Source: Candidatus Omnitrophota bacterium (lineage in GTDB: Bacteria > Omnitrophota > Koll11 > Aquiviventales > Aquiviventaceae). From it: a stretch of DNA of 7,647 nucleotides. Positions 1 to 5,795 of this stretch are shown here, in pieces (the first letter of the stretch is position 1; each line of letters starts with the position of its first letter). The translations under genes were made by a program, and so were the position numbers. The notes beneath the pieces are model-generated. The model saw only the letters and a list, made by a program, of their open reading frames with translations. It was not told the DNA's origin and did not search any database. The stretch lies in NCBI GenBank assembly GCA_016196415.1, contig JACPXS010000102.1, positions 1-7,647 of the forward strand, given 5' to 3'.

Positions 1-2
1 CG

Positions 3-749
3 CGCACCACCCGGTTTCCCTTCGGCTTTCTTGGCGACGGGATCGCCCCCACCAGCTCCACCCCGTTCACCGCCGGCACCTTGAACGTCTCGAAGTTTCA
101 GGGCCTGCTCCAGGCGATTGAAAAGGACAGCGATACCAAGATCTTAGCGCGTCCAAAGGTGCTCACGTTGGATAATGAAAGCGCGATCATTCGGCTCACA
201 TCGGATGAAGCGATCGGGTTCCAAACGACAACCGGCGAGCAGACCGCGACGACGACCGCGCAGCCTGAGCGGACGACGACCGGCGTGGTGCTGGTTGTGA
301 CCCCGCAGGTGAATGAGGACGGCTACATTACGATGATCGTGGAGCCGTCCGTCTCGAAAACCGTTGCCTCAAAGATCAGCCCGCCCACGGGCCAAGCCAC
401 GCCGCGCGATCCCAAAACGAGGAGTTCCAGGACGCTTGTGCGGATCCGAAGCGGCGATACCCTTGTGGTAGGCGGCTTGATCGATCGCAATGAAGAGGAG
501 GTCCTCCGGCACGTCCCGATTTTATCGGGCATCCCGTTTCTTGGGGAGGCGTTCAAGAATACGCGGGTGGACAACACCGCAAGCGAGCTGGTCGTTTTTG
601 TCACCCCGCGCCTTCTCACGGAGACTGCCGGAGCGCAGGTGGCCTCCGTGGGGCAGGCGCCGTTCGCGGCCCGGGAGCAAGAGACCAGCCCCTCACGAGG
701 GGAGTTGATTGAGCAGACGCTCAACCAGTTTGACCAACCTAAGCTGTAA
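3..749 (+). CDS. Secretin C-terminal part (GspD/PilQ family), 5'-truncated
   Basis: This is the C-terminal 248 residues of a secretin, the outer-membrane ring channel through which type IV pili or type II secretion substrates pass. The frame is open to the window edge, so the true start lies upstream; the TTG at 81 is an internal codon and not a start. The visible part is the secretin barrel domain. It has an N-terminal stretch with the pattern AIEKDSDTKILARPKVLTLD, a central segment ending in TLVVGGLIDR, and the family signature VPILSGIPFLGEAF at about residues 171-184, followed by ELVVFVTPRLL. About 44 residues follow the barrel, ending in a short helix-like segment (GELIEQTLNQF); in some secretins such tails bind a pilotin lipoprotein, but that is inference here. 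The ring-building N domains and signal peptide are outside the window. The downstream ATPase, platform and pilin genes support a role in the same machine. GspD and PilQ cannot be separated from this fragment. Confidence 0.93.
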   Translation, partial: RTTRFPFGFLGDGIAPTSSTPFTAGTLNVSKFQGLLQAIEKDSDTKILARPKVLTLDNESAIIRLTSDEAIGFQTTTGEQTATTTAQPERTTTGVVLVVTPQVNEDGYITMIVEPSVSKTVASKISPPTGQATPRDPKTRSSRTLVRIRSGDTLVVGGLIDRNEEEVLRHVPILSGIPFLGEAFKNTRVDNTASELVVFVTPRLLTETAGAQVASVGQAPFAAREQETSPSRGELIEQTLNQFDQPKL

Positions 750-780
750 GAATCTCTCTCACAATGAGCGTTGCTCAAGG

Positions 781-818
781 CTCCAGCAGGGTGCTGAAAA
801 ACCCTGTTTTGGCTGGAG
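781..818 (+). terminator. Terminator-like hairpin after the secretin gene
   Basis: The stem CAGGGT (787-792) and ACCCTG (801-806) enclose an 8-base loop and are followed by four T (807-810), which is a short intrinsic-terminator layout 38 bases past the secretin stop. A second, outer pairing, CTCCAGC (781-787) with GCTGGAG (812-818), competes for one base. The T tract is short, so termination may be partial. The same bases border the palindromic repeat and may simply be its outer part. Confidence 0.45.
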
Positions 819-943
819 GCTCTAGGCTGAAGGCTCGAGGGGAAAACCGTTTCACCGTCGAGCGTCGTGCTCTTGCCTCGAGCCTTGAGCCTCGACCCTT
901 GAGCCTCGAGCCAGAGCGCCCAGGGTCATGGTGATAGGCGCTC
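811..943. repeat. Composite palindromic repeat, copy A (heptad arrays plus hairpin)
   Basis: The left arm is five tandem degenerate 7-base units at 811-845 (for example GGCTGAA, GGCTCGA). After a loop of about 25 bases comes a right arm of six units at 871-912 that are reverse complements of the same pattern (for example TCGAGCC, TTGAGCC), so the two arms can fold on each other. Immediately after, at 914-943, is a perfect 7-bp inverted repeat GAGCGCC/GGCGCTC around a 16-base loop. The same architecture recurs at 7480-7611 with the same heptad phase relative to the hairpin. It fills the secretin-ATPase gap, so it could end or stabilise transcripts. No transposase is linked to it in the window. 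Confidence 0.7.
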
Positions 944-996
944 GAAGGATCAGACAGTCGACGGAGCGGAGGACGGGACGTCCGGCGGGCAAGACA

Positions 997-2712
997 ATGG
1001 CCATTCTGAAGCAACGGGACAAATTGGGCCAGATTCTCTTGAAGGCGGGCTTGCTGACCGAGGAGCGGCTTGCGAAAGCGCTTCAAGTGCAGCAAGGCAC
1101 CACGAAACGACTTGGCCAGATCCTCGCGGAGATGGAGCTGGTGACCGACTTGGATATCGCCACGGCGCTGAGCAAGCAGCTTGGGATCCCATTTGCCTCC
1201 AGCGCGTCCGGCCTGCTCAGTCCTCAGAAGGGTGACGGATTGGAGCAGCTCGTCCCGGAAGAGTTTGCCAGGCAACATCTGGTCCTGCCCCTGTCACGGA
1301 CCCTCAACGCCCTGACGGTGGCCTGTGTCAATCCGCTTGACCTGATCACCCTGGACAACCTGAGCCGGATTTCCCGTTGCGAGATTCATCCGGTCGTGAC
1401 CACCCGGGAGGACTTGGAGCAGGCGATTGAGCGGTTTTACGGCGGAGACTCGATGTTGCGCGAGGCGATCGGCCACTCCTATGAGATGAGCGAGGCCGAA
1501 GGCGCGATGCTGGAAAGCGAAGAGACCCTTGATCTCGACCGCCTCAAGCAGGCGGCGGAGGACGCGCCGATCATCCGGCTCGTCGATCTCATCATCCGGC
1601 AGGCGATCAAAGAGCGGGCAAGCGACATCCACATCGAGCCCTTTAAGGACAATCTCAAGCTGCGCTATCGTATCGACGGGGTGCTCTGCGAAATCGCGCC
1701 TCCGTCCAAACAGTTGCATGCCGCGATCATCTCGCGGGTCAAGATTCTCTGCAAGCTCGATATCGCGCAGAAACGCCTGCCCCAGGACGGCGGGTTCATG
1801 ATGATGATGGAGGGGCGGTCCATCGATTTTCGCGTCTCCTCCATCCCGTCGATTTACGGCGAGAAAGTCGTCATCCGGATCCTGGATAAGCCGCCGGCCT
1901 TGCTGGACCTCAACCGGCTCGGGTTCAGCGAGCAGGGGCTGGCGGCGTACAAACAGGCCATCCGCGAGCCCTATGGACTCATTCTGATGACCGGGCCGAC
2001 GGGGTCCGGGAAGTCCACCACCCTCTACGCGACGCTCAACGAGATCAACAGCCCCACCAAAAATATCCTGGCGATTGAGGACCCGGTCGAATACCGGATC
2101 GAGGGCGTGAACCAGGTGCAGATCAAACCGTCCATCGGATTGACCTTCGCGGCGGGATTGCGGGCGTTTATGCGGCAGGATCCTGACATCATCATGGTGG
2201 GCGAAACGCGGGATTTGGAAACGGCGGAAATCTGCATGCGAGCCTCGTTAACGGGGCATCTGGTGTTTACGACGCTACACACCAACGACGCCCCGAGCGC
2301 GGTCAGCCGGCTGGTGGATATCGGGATCGTGCCCTACCTCCTCTCCTCAACGGTGAGCCTGGTGGTGGCGCAACGGCTCCTGCGAAAGCTGTGCGATCGC
2401 TGCAAAGAGGCCTATGAACCGGTTCCGACAGTCCGCGAGCAGCTGCACCTCACTGAAGAGCTCCTCTACCGGCCCAAAGGCTGTGAGCAGTGCACCGGCA
2501 CGGGCTACAAGGGGCGGTTTGGCGTGTATGAGGTGATGACGCTGGGGCGGGAACTGCGCGACATGATCGCGAAGGGCGCCCCGGCCCACGTCCTGAAAGA
2601 TATCGCGGTGAAATCTGGGATGTCCACGTTGTGGGATGAGGGGCTCAAGTACGTGAAGACCGGGCTCACAAGTTTGGAAGAGTTGGGCGGGATTATTGCG
2701 CTAGACAAATGA
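997..2712 (+). CDS. pilB: Type IV filament assembly ATPase, PilB/GspE family, with MshEN domain
   Basis: This is the cytoplasmic hexameric ATPase that powers pilus or pseudopilus extension. With the ATG at 997 it is 571 residues, the usual PilB length. Two MshEN motifs (residues 9-32 and 38-61, pattern RLGxxL...LxxALxxQ) begin the N-terminal domain. The motor follows, with Walker A GPTGSGKS (333-340), Asp box EDPVE (361-365), Walker B DPDIIMVGE (395-403) and His box LTGHLVFTTLHTND (418-431). A zinc-type tetracysteine is formed by C466/C469 and C496/C499. All expected catalytic elements are present. The in-frame ATG at 928 is less likely because it sits inside the loop of the intergenic hairpin repeat and would add 23 unalignable residues; 997 fits the start of the MshEN domain, although its ribosome-binding site is weak. 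The platform gene begins 34 bases after the stop, indicating an operon. In a type II system this gene would be gspE; the MshEN domain and length favour PilB. Confidence 0.93.
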   Translation: MAILKQRDKLGQILLKAGLLTEERLAKALQVQQGTTKRLGQILAEMELVTDLDIATALSKQLGIPFASSASGLLSPQKGDGLEQLVPEEFARQHLVLPLSRTLNALTVACVNPLDLITLDNLSRISRCEIHPVVTTREDLEQAIERFYGGDSMLREAIGHSYEMSEAEGAMLESEETLDLDRLKQAAEDAPIIRLVDLIIRQAIKERASDIHIEPFKDNLKLRYRIDGVLCEIAPPSKQLHAAIISRVKILCKLDIAQKRLPQDGGFMMMMEGRSIDFRVSSIPSIYGEKVVIRILDKPPALLDLNRLGFSEQGLAAYKQAIREPYGLILMTGPTGSGKSTTLYATLNEINSPTKNILAIEDPVEYRIEGVNQVQIKPSIGLTFAAGLRAFMRQDPDIIMVGETRDLETAEICMRASLTGHLVFTTLHTNDAPSAVSRLVDIGIVPYLLSSTVSLVVAQRLLRKLCDRCKEAYEPVPTVREQLHLTEELLYRPKGCEQCTGTGYKGRFGVYEVMTLGRELRDMIAKGAPAHVLKDIAVKSGMSTLWDEGLKYVKTGLTSLEELGGIIALDK

Positions 2713-2746
2713 GCGGTGCTGTGTGGGTGGAGGGGGCGCGTGCGTG

Positions 2747-3985
2747 ATGCCTGCGTTTGCCTATACCGCGCGAGACGAACAGGGGTTGGTCCAAACCGGC
2801 AACCTCGATGCCATGAACGAGGACGAAGTGGTGGCGATCCTGCAGCGTCGGGGACTTCTGGTGACCTCGATTTCCCACAAGGACCTGAGGCCCGGCCTTA
2901 AACGGGATTTCAGCAAGCCGGTATACCATCGGCGCATGCACGCGCGCGTCACGGTGGATGACCAGGTGCTGCTGTGCCAGCAATTGGCCACGCTGGTTGA
3001 AGCCGGCGTGCCGCTCCTCAGGAGCTTGGAGGTCGTCTCCGCCCAGGTTGAGAGCCAGGTCTTGCTCCTCGCGCTTGAGGAGGCCCGGCATGACGTCTCG
3101 GCGGGGCGAACCCTTCGTGACGCGCTCGCCAAGCATCCGGCGGTCTTTTCAAGCCTCTGGCTCAATCTGATCGAGACCGGGGAAGCGAGCGGGCATCTGG
3201 CGGATGCGCTCAAACAACTGGCCCGCCATTTCGAGCTCGCCCAGCACTTGAAAAATGAGACGAAGACGGCGCTGACCTACCCGGCGTTTTTGCTGACCAT
3301 GGCGATCGTGGTCGTGGCCGTGTTCGTCTATTGGCTGATTCCAAAATTCGCCGCGGTCTTTTCCAGCCTGCAGGGCATGGAGCTGCCGCTGATCACCCGC
3401 ATCATGATCGGCGTCAGTGACGCGGCTCGGAAGTACGTGGTGGGCCTCATCGGGATGGGGGCGGCGGCCCTGTACGTCGTTCGTCGGTATCTTCGGACCG
3501 GCGCCGGTCAATGGATGCGGGATCGATTCCTCCTGCGCCTGCCTCCGCTGAACGTCTTGTTCACGTATCTCCAACTGGCTGAGTTTGCTCGAGGGTTGGC
3601 CACGCTGCTTGAAAGCGGGGTGCCGCTGCTCTCGGCCCTGCAGATTTTGGAGCACAGCGCCACAAACAAAGTCTATGGCCAAGCGATCGGGAGCATTCGG
3701 GAGATGGTCAAGGAAGGGAAGTCGATGGCGGAGCCCATGGAGCGGACGGGCCTGTTTCCTCCCATGGCGATTCAAATGGTGCAGGTGGGTGAAGAGGTGG
3801 GGGAGCTGGGCAAAATGGTGGCCCGCGTGGCTCGCTACTACGAAGAGCGGGTGGAGACCTTCATCGCGAGGATGACGCGGCTCTTTGAGCCCATTGCCAT
3901 CGTCATCATGGGCGGGTTGGTCTTTCTGGTCGTGCTGTCAATCTTCATGCCGATCTTTAAGATGGTGACCGCCATCAGAGCCTAG
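2747..3985 (+). CDS. pilC: Type IV filament inner-membrane platform protein, PilC/GspF family
   Basis: This polytopic inner-membrane protein forms the platform that couples the assembly ATPase to pilin insertion. The ATG at 2747 is chosen because GGAGGGG at 2729-2735 provides a ribosome-binding site and the protein then begins MPAFAYTARDEQG, typical of the family; an earlier in-frame start would add eight glycine-rich residues. The product is 412 residues. It has an N-terminal T2SS/F-like leader, then two repeated T2SSF domains (about 72-195 and 275-398), each carrying the familiar AGVPLL / SGVPLL turn and a glutamate-glycine motif (ETGEASGHL near 143, VGEEVGELGKM near 347). Hydrophobic segments are at about 181-201, 230-248 and 382-403, matching the usual three-helix topology. 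It lies between the ATPase and pilin genes in the same operon. It appears intact. The choice between PilC and GspF is open. Confidence 0.94.
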   Translation: MPAFAYTARDEQGLVQTGNLDAMNEDEVVAILQRRGLLVTSISHKDLRPGLKRDFSKPVYHRRMHARVTVDDQVLLCQQLATLVEAGVPLLRSLEVVSAQVESQVLLLALEEARHDVSAGRTLRDALAKHPAVFSSLWLNLIETGEASGHLADALKQLARHFELAQHLKNETKTALTYPAFLLTMAIVVVAVFVYWLIPKFAAVFSSLQGMELPLITRIMIGVSDAARKYVVGLIGMGAAALYVVRRYLRTGAGQWMRDRFLLRLPPLNVLFTYLQLAEFARGLATLLESGVPLLSALQILEHSATNKVYGQAIGSIREMVKEGKSMAEPMERTGLFPPMAIQMVQVGEEVGELGKMVARVARYYEERVETFIARMTRLFEPIAIVIMGGLVFLVVLSIFMPIFKMVTAIRA

Positions 3986-3990
3986 CCCAG

Positions 3991-4044
3991 AGGAGGTGAG
4001 AGGGGATGCGCTTGGCGGTCTCGCGCGCGAGGAGACCTCGATAG
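3991..4044 (+). other. Perfect Shine-Dalgarno with a 12-codon ORF ahead of the pilin gene
   Basis: AGGAGGTGA at 3991-3999 is a full match to the anti-Shine-Dalgarno sequence, and an ATG follows six bases later at 4006. The ORF encodes MRLAVSRARRPR and stops at 4044, 65 bases before the pilin start. Five of its twelve residues are arginine. The coding part overlaps a GC-rich hairpin: GGTCTC (4017-4022) pairs with GAGACC (4032-4037), and CTCGCGCGCGAG (4020-4031) is itself a palindrome. Ribosomes on this ORF would disturb that hairpin, so a leader-peptide role is conceivable. It may equally be an unused ribosome site or a remnant. Confidence 0.35.
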
Positions 4045-4109
4045 ACCACGGGTTCGCTGACGGATGAGAGCAACAGAACAGGGAGACCCAACTCAAGAGG
4101 AGGGCACAG

Positions 4110-4568
4110 ATGAACAAGCGACGAGACCAGCGACAGGCCTTTACGCTTCTCGAATTGCTGATGGTGGTGATCATCATCGCGATTCTGGCTTCCATCGCCC
4201 TGCCGCAGTATTTCCGAGTGACGGAACGGGCGCGCACCGCGCAGGTGCTGCAGTTTATGGCTTCGATTCGCGGCTCGGAGCTACGGTTTAAGGCCCAGAG
4301 TCCCTCGAACGTCTACACGACAGATTTAACTGCCACCTCACCCCTGGACATCCCGATCCCTGCTGCTGGATCGCTTCCTGCCGGCTGGGGGACGCCGGCA
4401 GTCACCGGGACCACGGCTGGCGCCAATCTGACTTTTACTCGAACAGCGGGGGTGCACACCGGCACGACGCTGATCATCGATTTGGATGACGGCGACGTGT
4501 GTGCCAGCACTCCTGCGGCGGTAATCGACTGGGGTGTAGCAGCCACGCCGTGTGGTACCGCACCATAA
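4110..4568 (+). CDS. Type IV pilin-like protein (major pilin or pseudopilin)
   Basis: This is the filament subunit, made as a prepilin and cut by a prepilin peptidase. The 152-residue product has a basic leader MNKRRDQRQA, then FTLLELLMVV and a long hydrophobic N-terminal helix to about residue 33. Cleavage before F11 leaves a 142-residue mature protein with the conserved glutamate at mature position 5 (E15). The residue before the cut is alanine rather than the usual glycine, a tolerated variant. AAGAGGAGG at 4094-4102 is a good ribosome-binding site for the ATG at 4110. The globular part is rich in Thr, Ala, Pro and Gly. The only two cysteines, C131 and C148, are placed to close a C-terminal disulphide loop as in many pilins, and an acidic run DLDDGD precedes C131. 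Location after the platform gene matches both pilA-like and gspG-like positions; the sequence does not decide between them. Confidence 0.88.
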   Translation: MNKRRDQRQAFTLLELLMVVIIIAILASIALPQYFRVTERARTAQVLQFMASIRGSELRFKAQSPSNVYTTDLTATSPLDIPIPAAGSLPAGWGTPAVTGTTAGANLTFTRTAGVHTGTTLIIDLDDGDVCASTPAAVIDWGVAATPCGTAP

Positions 4569-4611
4569 CTTGTGTCAGGGCTTTGATGCGGCGTGTTAAG
4601 CGGAGGTCAAG

Positions 4612-4836
4612 ATGCCTGACTCAGGGCTTCTGGCCCTTAGCCTCACGAGCCTCATCGTGGGGATCATGTTGTTTCTCTACCCAAAGGGACTGGTCAGCTT
4701 GAGCAACGTGCTGAGCCGGACCATCGCCGTGCTGGATGCGCCGCTGCTCCGCTACCGGTATGTGGTGGCGGCGATCGCGTTTCTTGGGAGTTACGCCTTC
4801 TTCAAGCTGGCCCTCTGGCTGCCGCTCATTCGGTGA
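4612..4836 (+). CDS. Small two-helix membrane protein, unknown function
   Basis: I do not recognise this 74-residue protein. GGAGG at 4602-4606 lies five bases before the ATG at 4612, a strong ribosome-binding site, and composition matches the neighbouring filament genes, so it looks real. Two hydrophobic segments are visible, about residues 5-23 (LLALSLTSLIVGIMLFLYP) and 51-71 (VVAAIAFLGSYAFFKLALWL), separated by a segment of about 27 residues containing LSRTIAVLDAPLLRYRY with several arginines. A hairpin in the inner membrane with the loop on the cytoplasmic side would be expected from the positive residues. It starts 43 bases after the pilin stop with no visible terminator between, so it is probably co-transcribed with the filament operon. 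An accessory role in filament assembly is inference from position alone. It is the last gene before the tRNA promoter. Confidence 0.75.
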   Translation: MPDSGLLALSLTSLIVGIMLFLYPKGLVSLSNVLSRTIAVLDAPLLRYRYVVAAIAFLGSYAFFKLALWLPLIR

Positions 4837-4841
4837 GCCGT

Positions 4842-4870
4842 TTGACGGCGTTCCCGTTTGATGCGACAAT
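4842..4870 (+). promoter_or_regulatory. Promoter of tRNA-Ala
   Basis: TTGACG (4842-4847) and GACAAT (4865-4870) are spaced by 17 bases. The -35 matches consensus at five of six bases and the -10 at four of six. Transcription would begin near 4877, giving a leader of about eight bases before the mature tRNA 5' end at 4885. It begins only six bases after the stop codon of the small membrane protein, so the tRNA appears to have its own promoter. Confidence 0.6.
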
Positions 4871-4884
4871 GCGGGCCATCAAGC

Positions 4885-4960
4885 GGGGCAGTAGCTCAGT
4901 TGGGAGAGCGCGACAATCGCACTGTCGAGGCCCGGGGTTCGATCCCCCGCTGCTCCACCA
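4885..4960 (+). tRNA. tRNA-Ala (anticodon CGC)
   Basis: All arms fold. The acceptor GGGGCAG (4885-4891) pairs with CTGCTCC (4950-4956) and includes the G3-U70 wobble that defines alanine tRNAs. The D stem is GCTC/GAGC (4894-4897 with 4906-4909). The anticodon stem CGACA/TGTCG (4911-4915 with 4923-4927) holds a loop with T33 and anticodon CGC (4918-4920). The T stem CGGGG/CCCCG (4933-4937 with 4945-4949) encloses TTCGATC. The discriminator is A and CCA is encoded (4958-4960). The tRNA reads GCG alanine codons. The total of 76 bases is normal. Confidence 0.97.
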
Positions 4961-4980
4961 ATCTTAGCAAACATAAATAC

Positions 4981-5014
4981 AGAGGGTTGCGATACAATAT
5001 CGCAACCCTCTTTT
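4981..5014 (+). terminator. Intrinsic terminator after tRNA-Ala, containing higBA operator half-sites
   Basis: A perfect 14-bp stem (4981-4994 with 4998-5011) with a three-base loop CAA is followed by a short T run ending at 5014, 20 bases past the tRNA. It is a strong intrinsic terminator on structure, although the T run is short. The stem contains TTGCGATA (4987-4994) and TATCGCAA (4998-5005), the same two 8-base half-sites that form the higBA operator at 5083-5099, but in the opposite relative order. It separates tRNA transcription from the toxin-antitoxin operon. Confidence 0.85.
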
Positions 5015-5073
5015 CGTCCCTCACAATGGCTATGCTAAGCCCACGCTAAGGTGAGAACGAAAAAACCGTAAAG

Positions 5074-5103
5074 TTGACGAAGTATCGCAAGTTGCGATAT
5101 ACT
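5074..5103 (+). promoter_or_regulatory. higBA promoter with palindromic operator
   Basis: TTGACG (5074-5079) and TATACT (5098-5103) are spaced by 18 bases. The spacer carries a perfect palindrome TATCGCAA-G-TTGCGATA (5083-5099) that overlaps the first two bases of the -10 box. Antitoxins of the HigA type repress their own operon by binding such palindromes, so bound HigA would block RNA polymerase. The higB ATG is at 5108, only five bases past the -10 box, so the transcript should start at or next to the initiation codon. Confidence 0.8.
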
Positions 5104-5107
5104 TTCT

Positions 5108-5398
5108 ATGCACGTTATTTCACGACGACCACTCAGAGAATTTTGGGCGCAGCACCCTGATAGTGAACGGCCGCTCAAAATGTGGTATCGCGGCCTGCAG
5201 CGCGCCTCGTATAGAACCTGGAGCGAATTGCACCAGGCGTTCCCATCAGCCGACAAGATGGGCAAGTGGATCGTCTTCAACGTCGGGGGCAACAAGTACC
5301 GCCTCGTCGCTGTGGTACACTTCAATCGGGGTAAGGTGTACGTGCGACATGTGCTCACGCATAAAGCCTATGATGAGGGGAAATGGAAACATGATTAG
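5108..5398 (+). CDS. higB: HigB-family toxin (RelE-fold mRNA interferase)
   Basis: This 96-residue protein matches the HigB toxin family, ribosome-dependent endonucleases that cut translated mRNA and stop growth until neutralised by HigA. It begins MHVISRRPLREFWAQHP, the usual HigB N terminus, which fixes the start at 5108. The core GKWIVFNVGGNKYRLV (52-67) and the C-terminal VYVRHVLTHKAYDEGKWK (77-94), with the conserved Arg/His/Lys residues of the RelE-like fold, are all present, so the toxin looks intact. There is no Shine-Dalgarno before the ATG and the -10 box ends five bases upstream, implying a leaderless mRNA. The gene ends inside higA with an 8-base overlap, which indicates coupled translation. 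Toxin-first order is characteristic of higBA. The pair lies just past a tRNA gene with about 55% G+C in one counted row, below the flanking genes, consistent with horizontal acquisition. Confidence 0.93.
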   Translation: MHVISRRPLREFWAQHPDSERPLKMWYRGLQRASYRTWSELHQAFPSADKMGKWIVFNVGGNKYRLVAVVHFNRGKVYVRHVLTHKAYDEGKWKHD

Positions 5399-5795
5399 CG
5401 TCCTTGAGAAGCCTGAAGTCAAGCAGGTGTGGCCGGCCGTGGGTGAAGGGCTGTCCATCCGCACCGAAAAGGATTATGACCGCGCCATCGAGCTGCTCAA
5501 CCGGCTCCTCGATGAAGTGGGGGATGACGAATCACATCCTCTCTTTAACTTCCTCGACGTACTCGGAACCGTGATTGAGCGCTACGAGGACGATCACGTG
5601 AAGATCCCTGATGTGTCAGCGCGGGATATGGTCAAGTTTTTTATGGAGCAGCACAACCTTAAGCAATCGGATCTTCCTGAGATTGGAACGCAGAGCGTGG
5701 TGTCGGAAATTTTAAGCGGCAAGCGCGAACTGAACACCCGCCAGATTAAGGCGCTCAGCAAACGATTCCACGTCTCGCCCGCCGTGTTCTTTTGA
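5391..5795 (+). CDS. higA: HigA-family antitoxin, helix-turn-helix repressor
   Basis: This is the antitoxin partner of HigB: it binds and neutralises the toxin and, through its DNA-binding domain, represses the operon. The ATG at 5391 overlaps the last eight bases of higB and gives 134 residues; longer readings upstream in this frame only run through the higB coding region. The N-terminal half (about 5-75) is an acidic helical region with YDRAIELLNRLLDEVGDDESHPLF, characteristic of this longer HigA type. The C-terminal half (about 79-130) is a Cro/C1-like HTH, with VVSEILSGKRELNTRQIKAL as the recognition region and ending LSKRFHVSPAVFF. The C terminus looks natural, so the stop at 5793-5795 is probably original even though the transposase remnant begins directly after it in the same frame. 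The perfect palindrome in the promoter at 5083-5099 is its likely operator. Confidence 0.93.
   Translation: MISVLEKPEVKQVWPAVGEGLSIRTEKDYDRAIELLNRLLDEVGDDESHPLFNFLDVLGTVIERYEDDHVKIPDVSARDMVKFFMEQHNLKQSDLPEIGTQSVVSEILSGKRELNTRQIKALSKRFHVSPAVFF

Noticed and set aside
81..749. Complete 222-residue protein starting at TTG 81
   Set aside because: The frame continues open to the left edge with secretin-like sequence, so the start is internal to a truncated secretin.
928..996. Upstream ATG as the start of the assembly ATPase
   Set aside because: It lies in the loop of the hairpin repeat at 914-943 and adds 23 residues with no family resemblance; the ATG at 997 fits the MshEN domain start.
4858..5049. 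63-residue ORF containing AVAQLGERDNRTVEARGSIP
   Set aside because: It is the translation of the tRNA-Ala gene, a well-known false ORF.
5163..5390. N-terminal extension of HigA to 210 residues
   Set aside because: This stretch is the higB coding region read in another frame; ATG 5391 is the standard HigA start.
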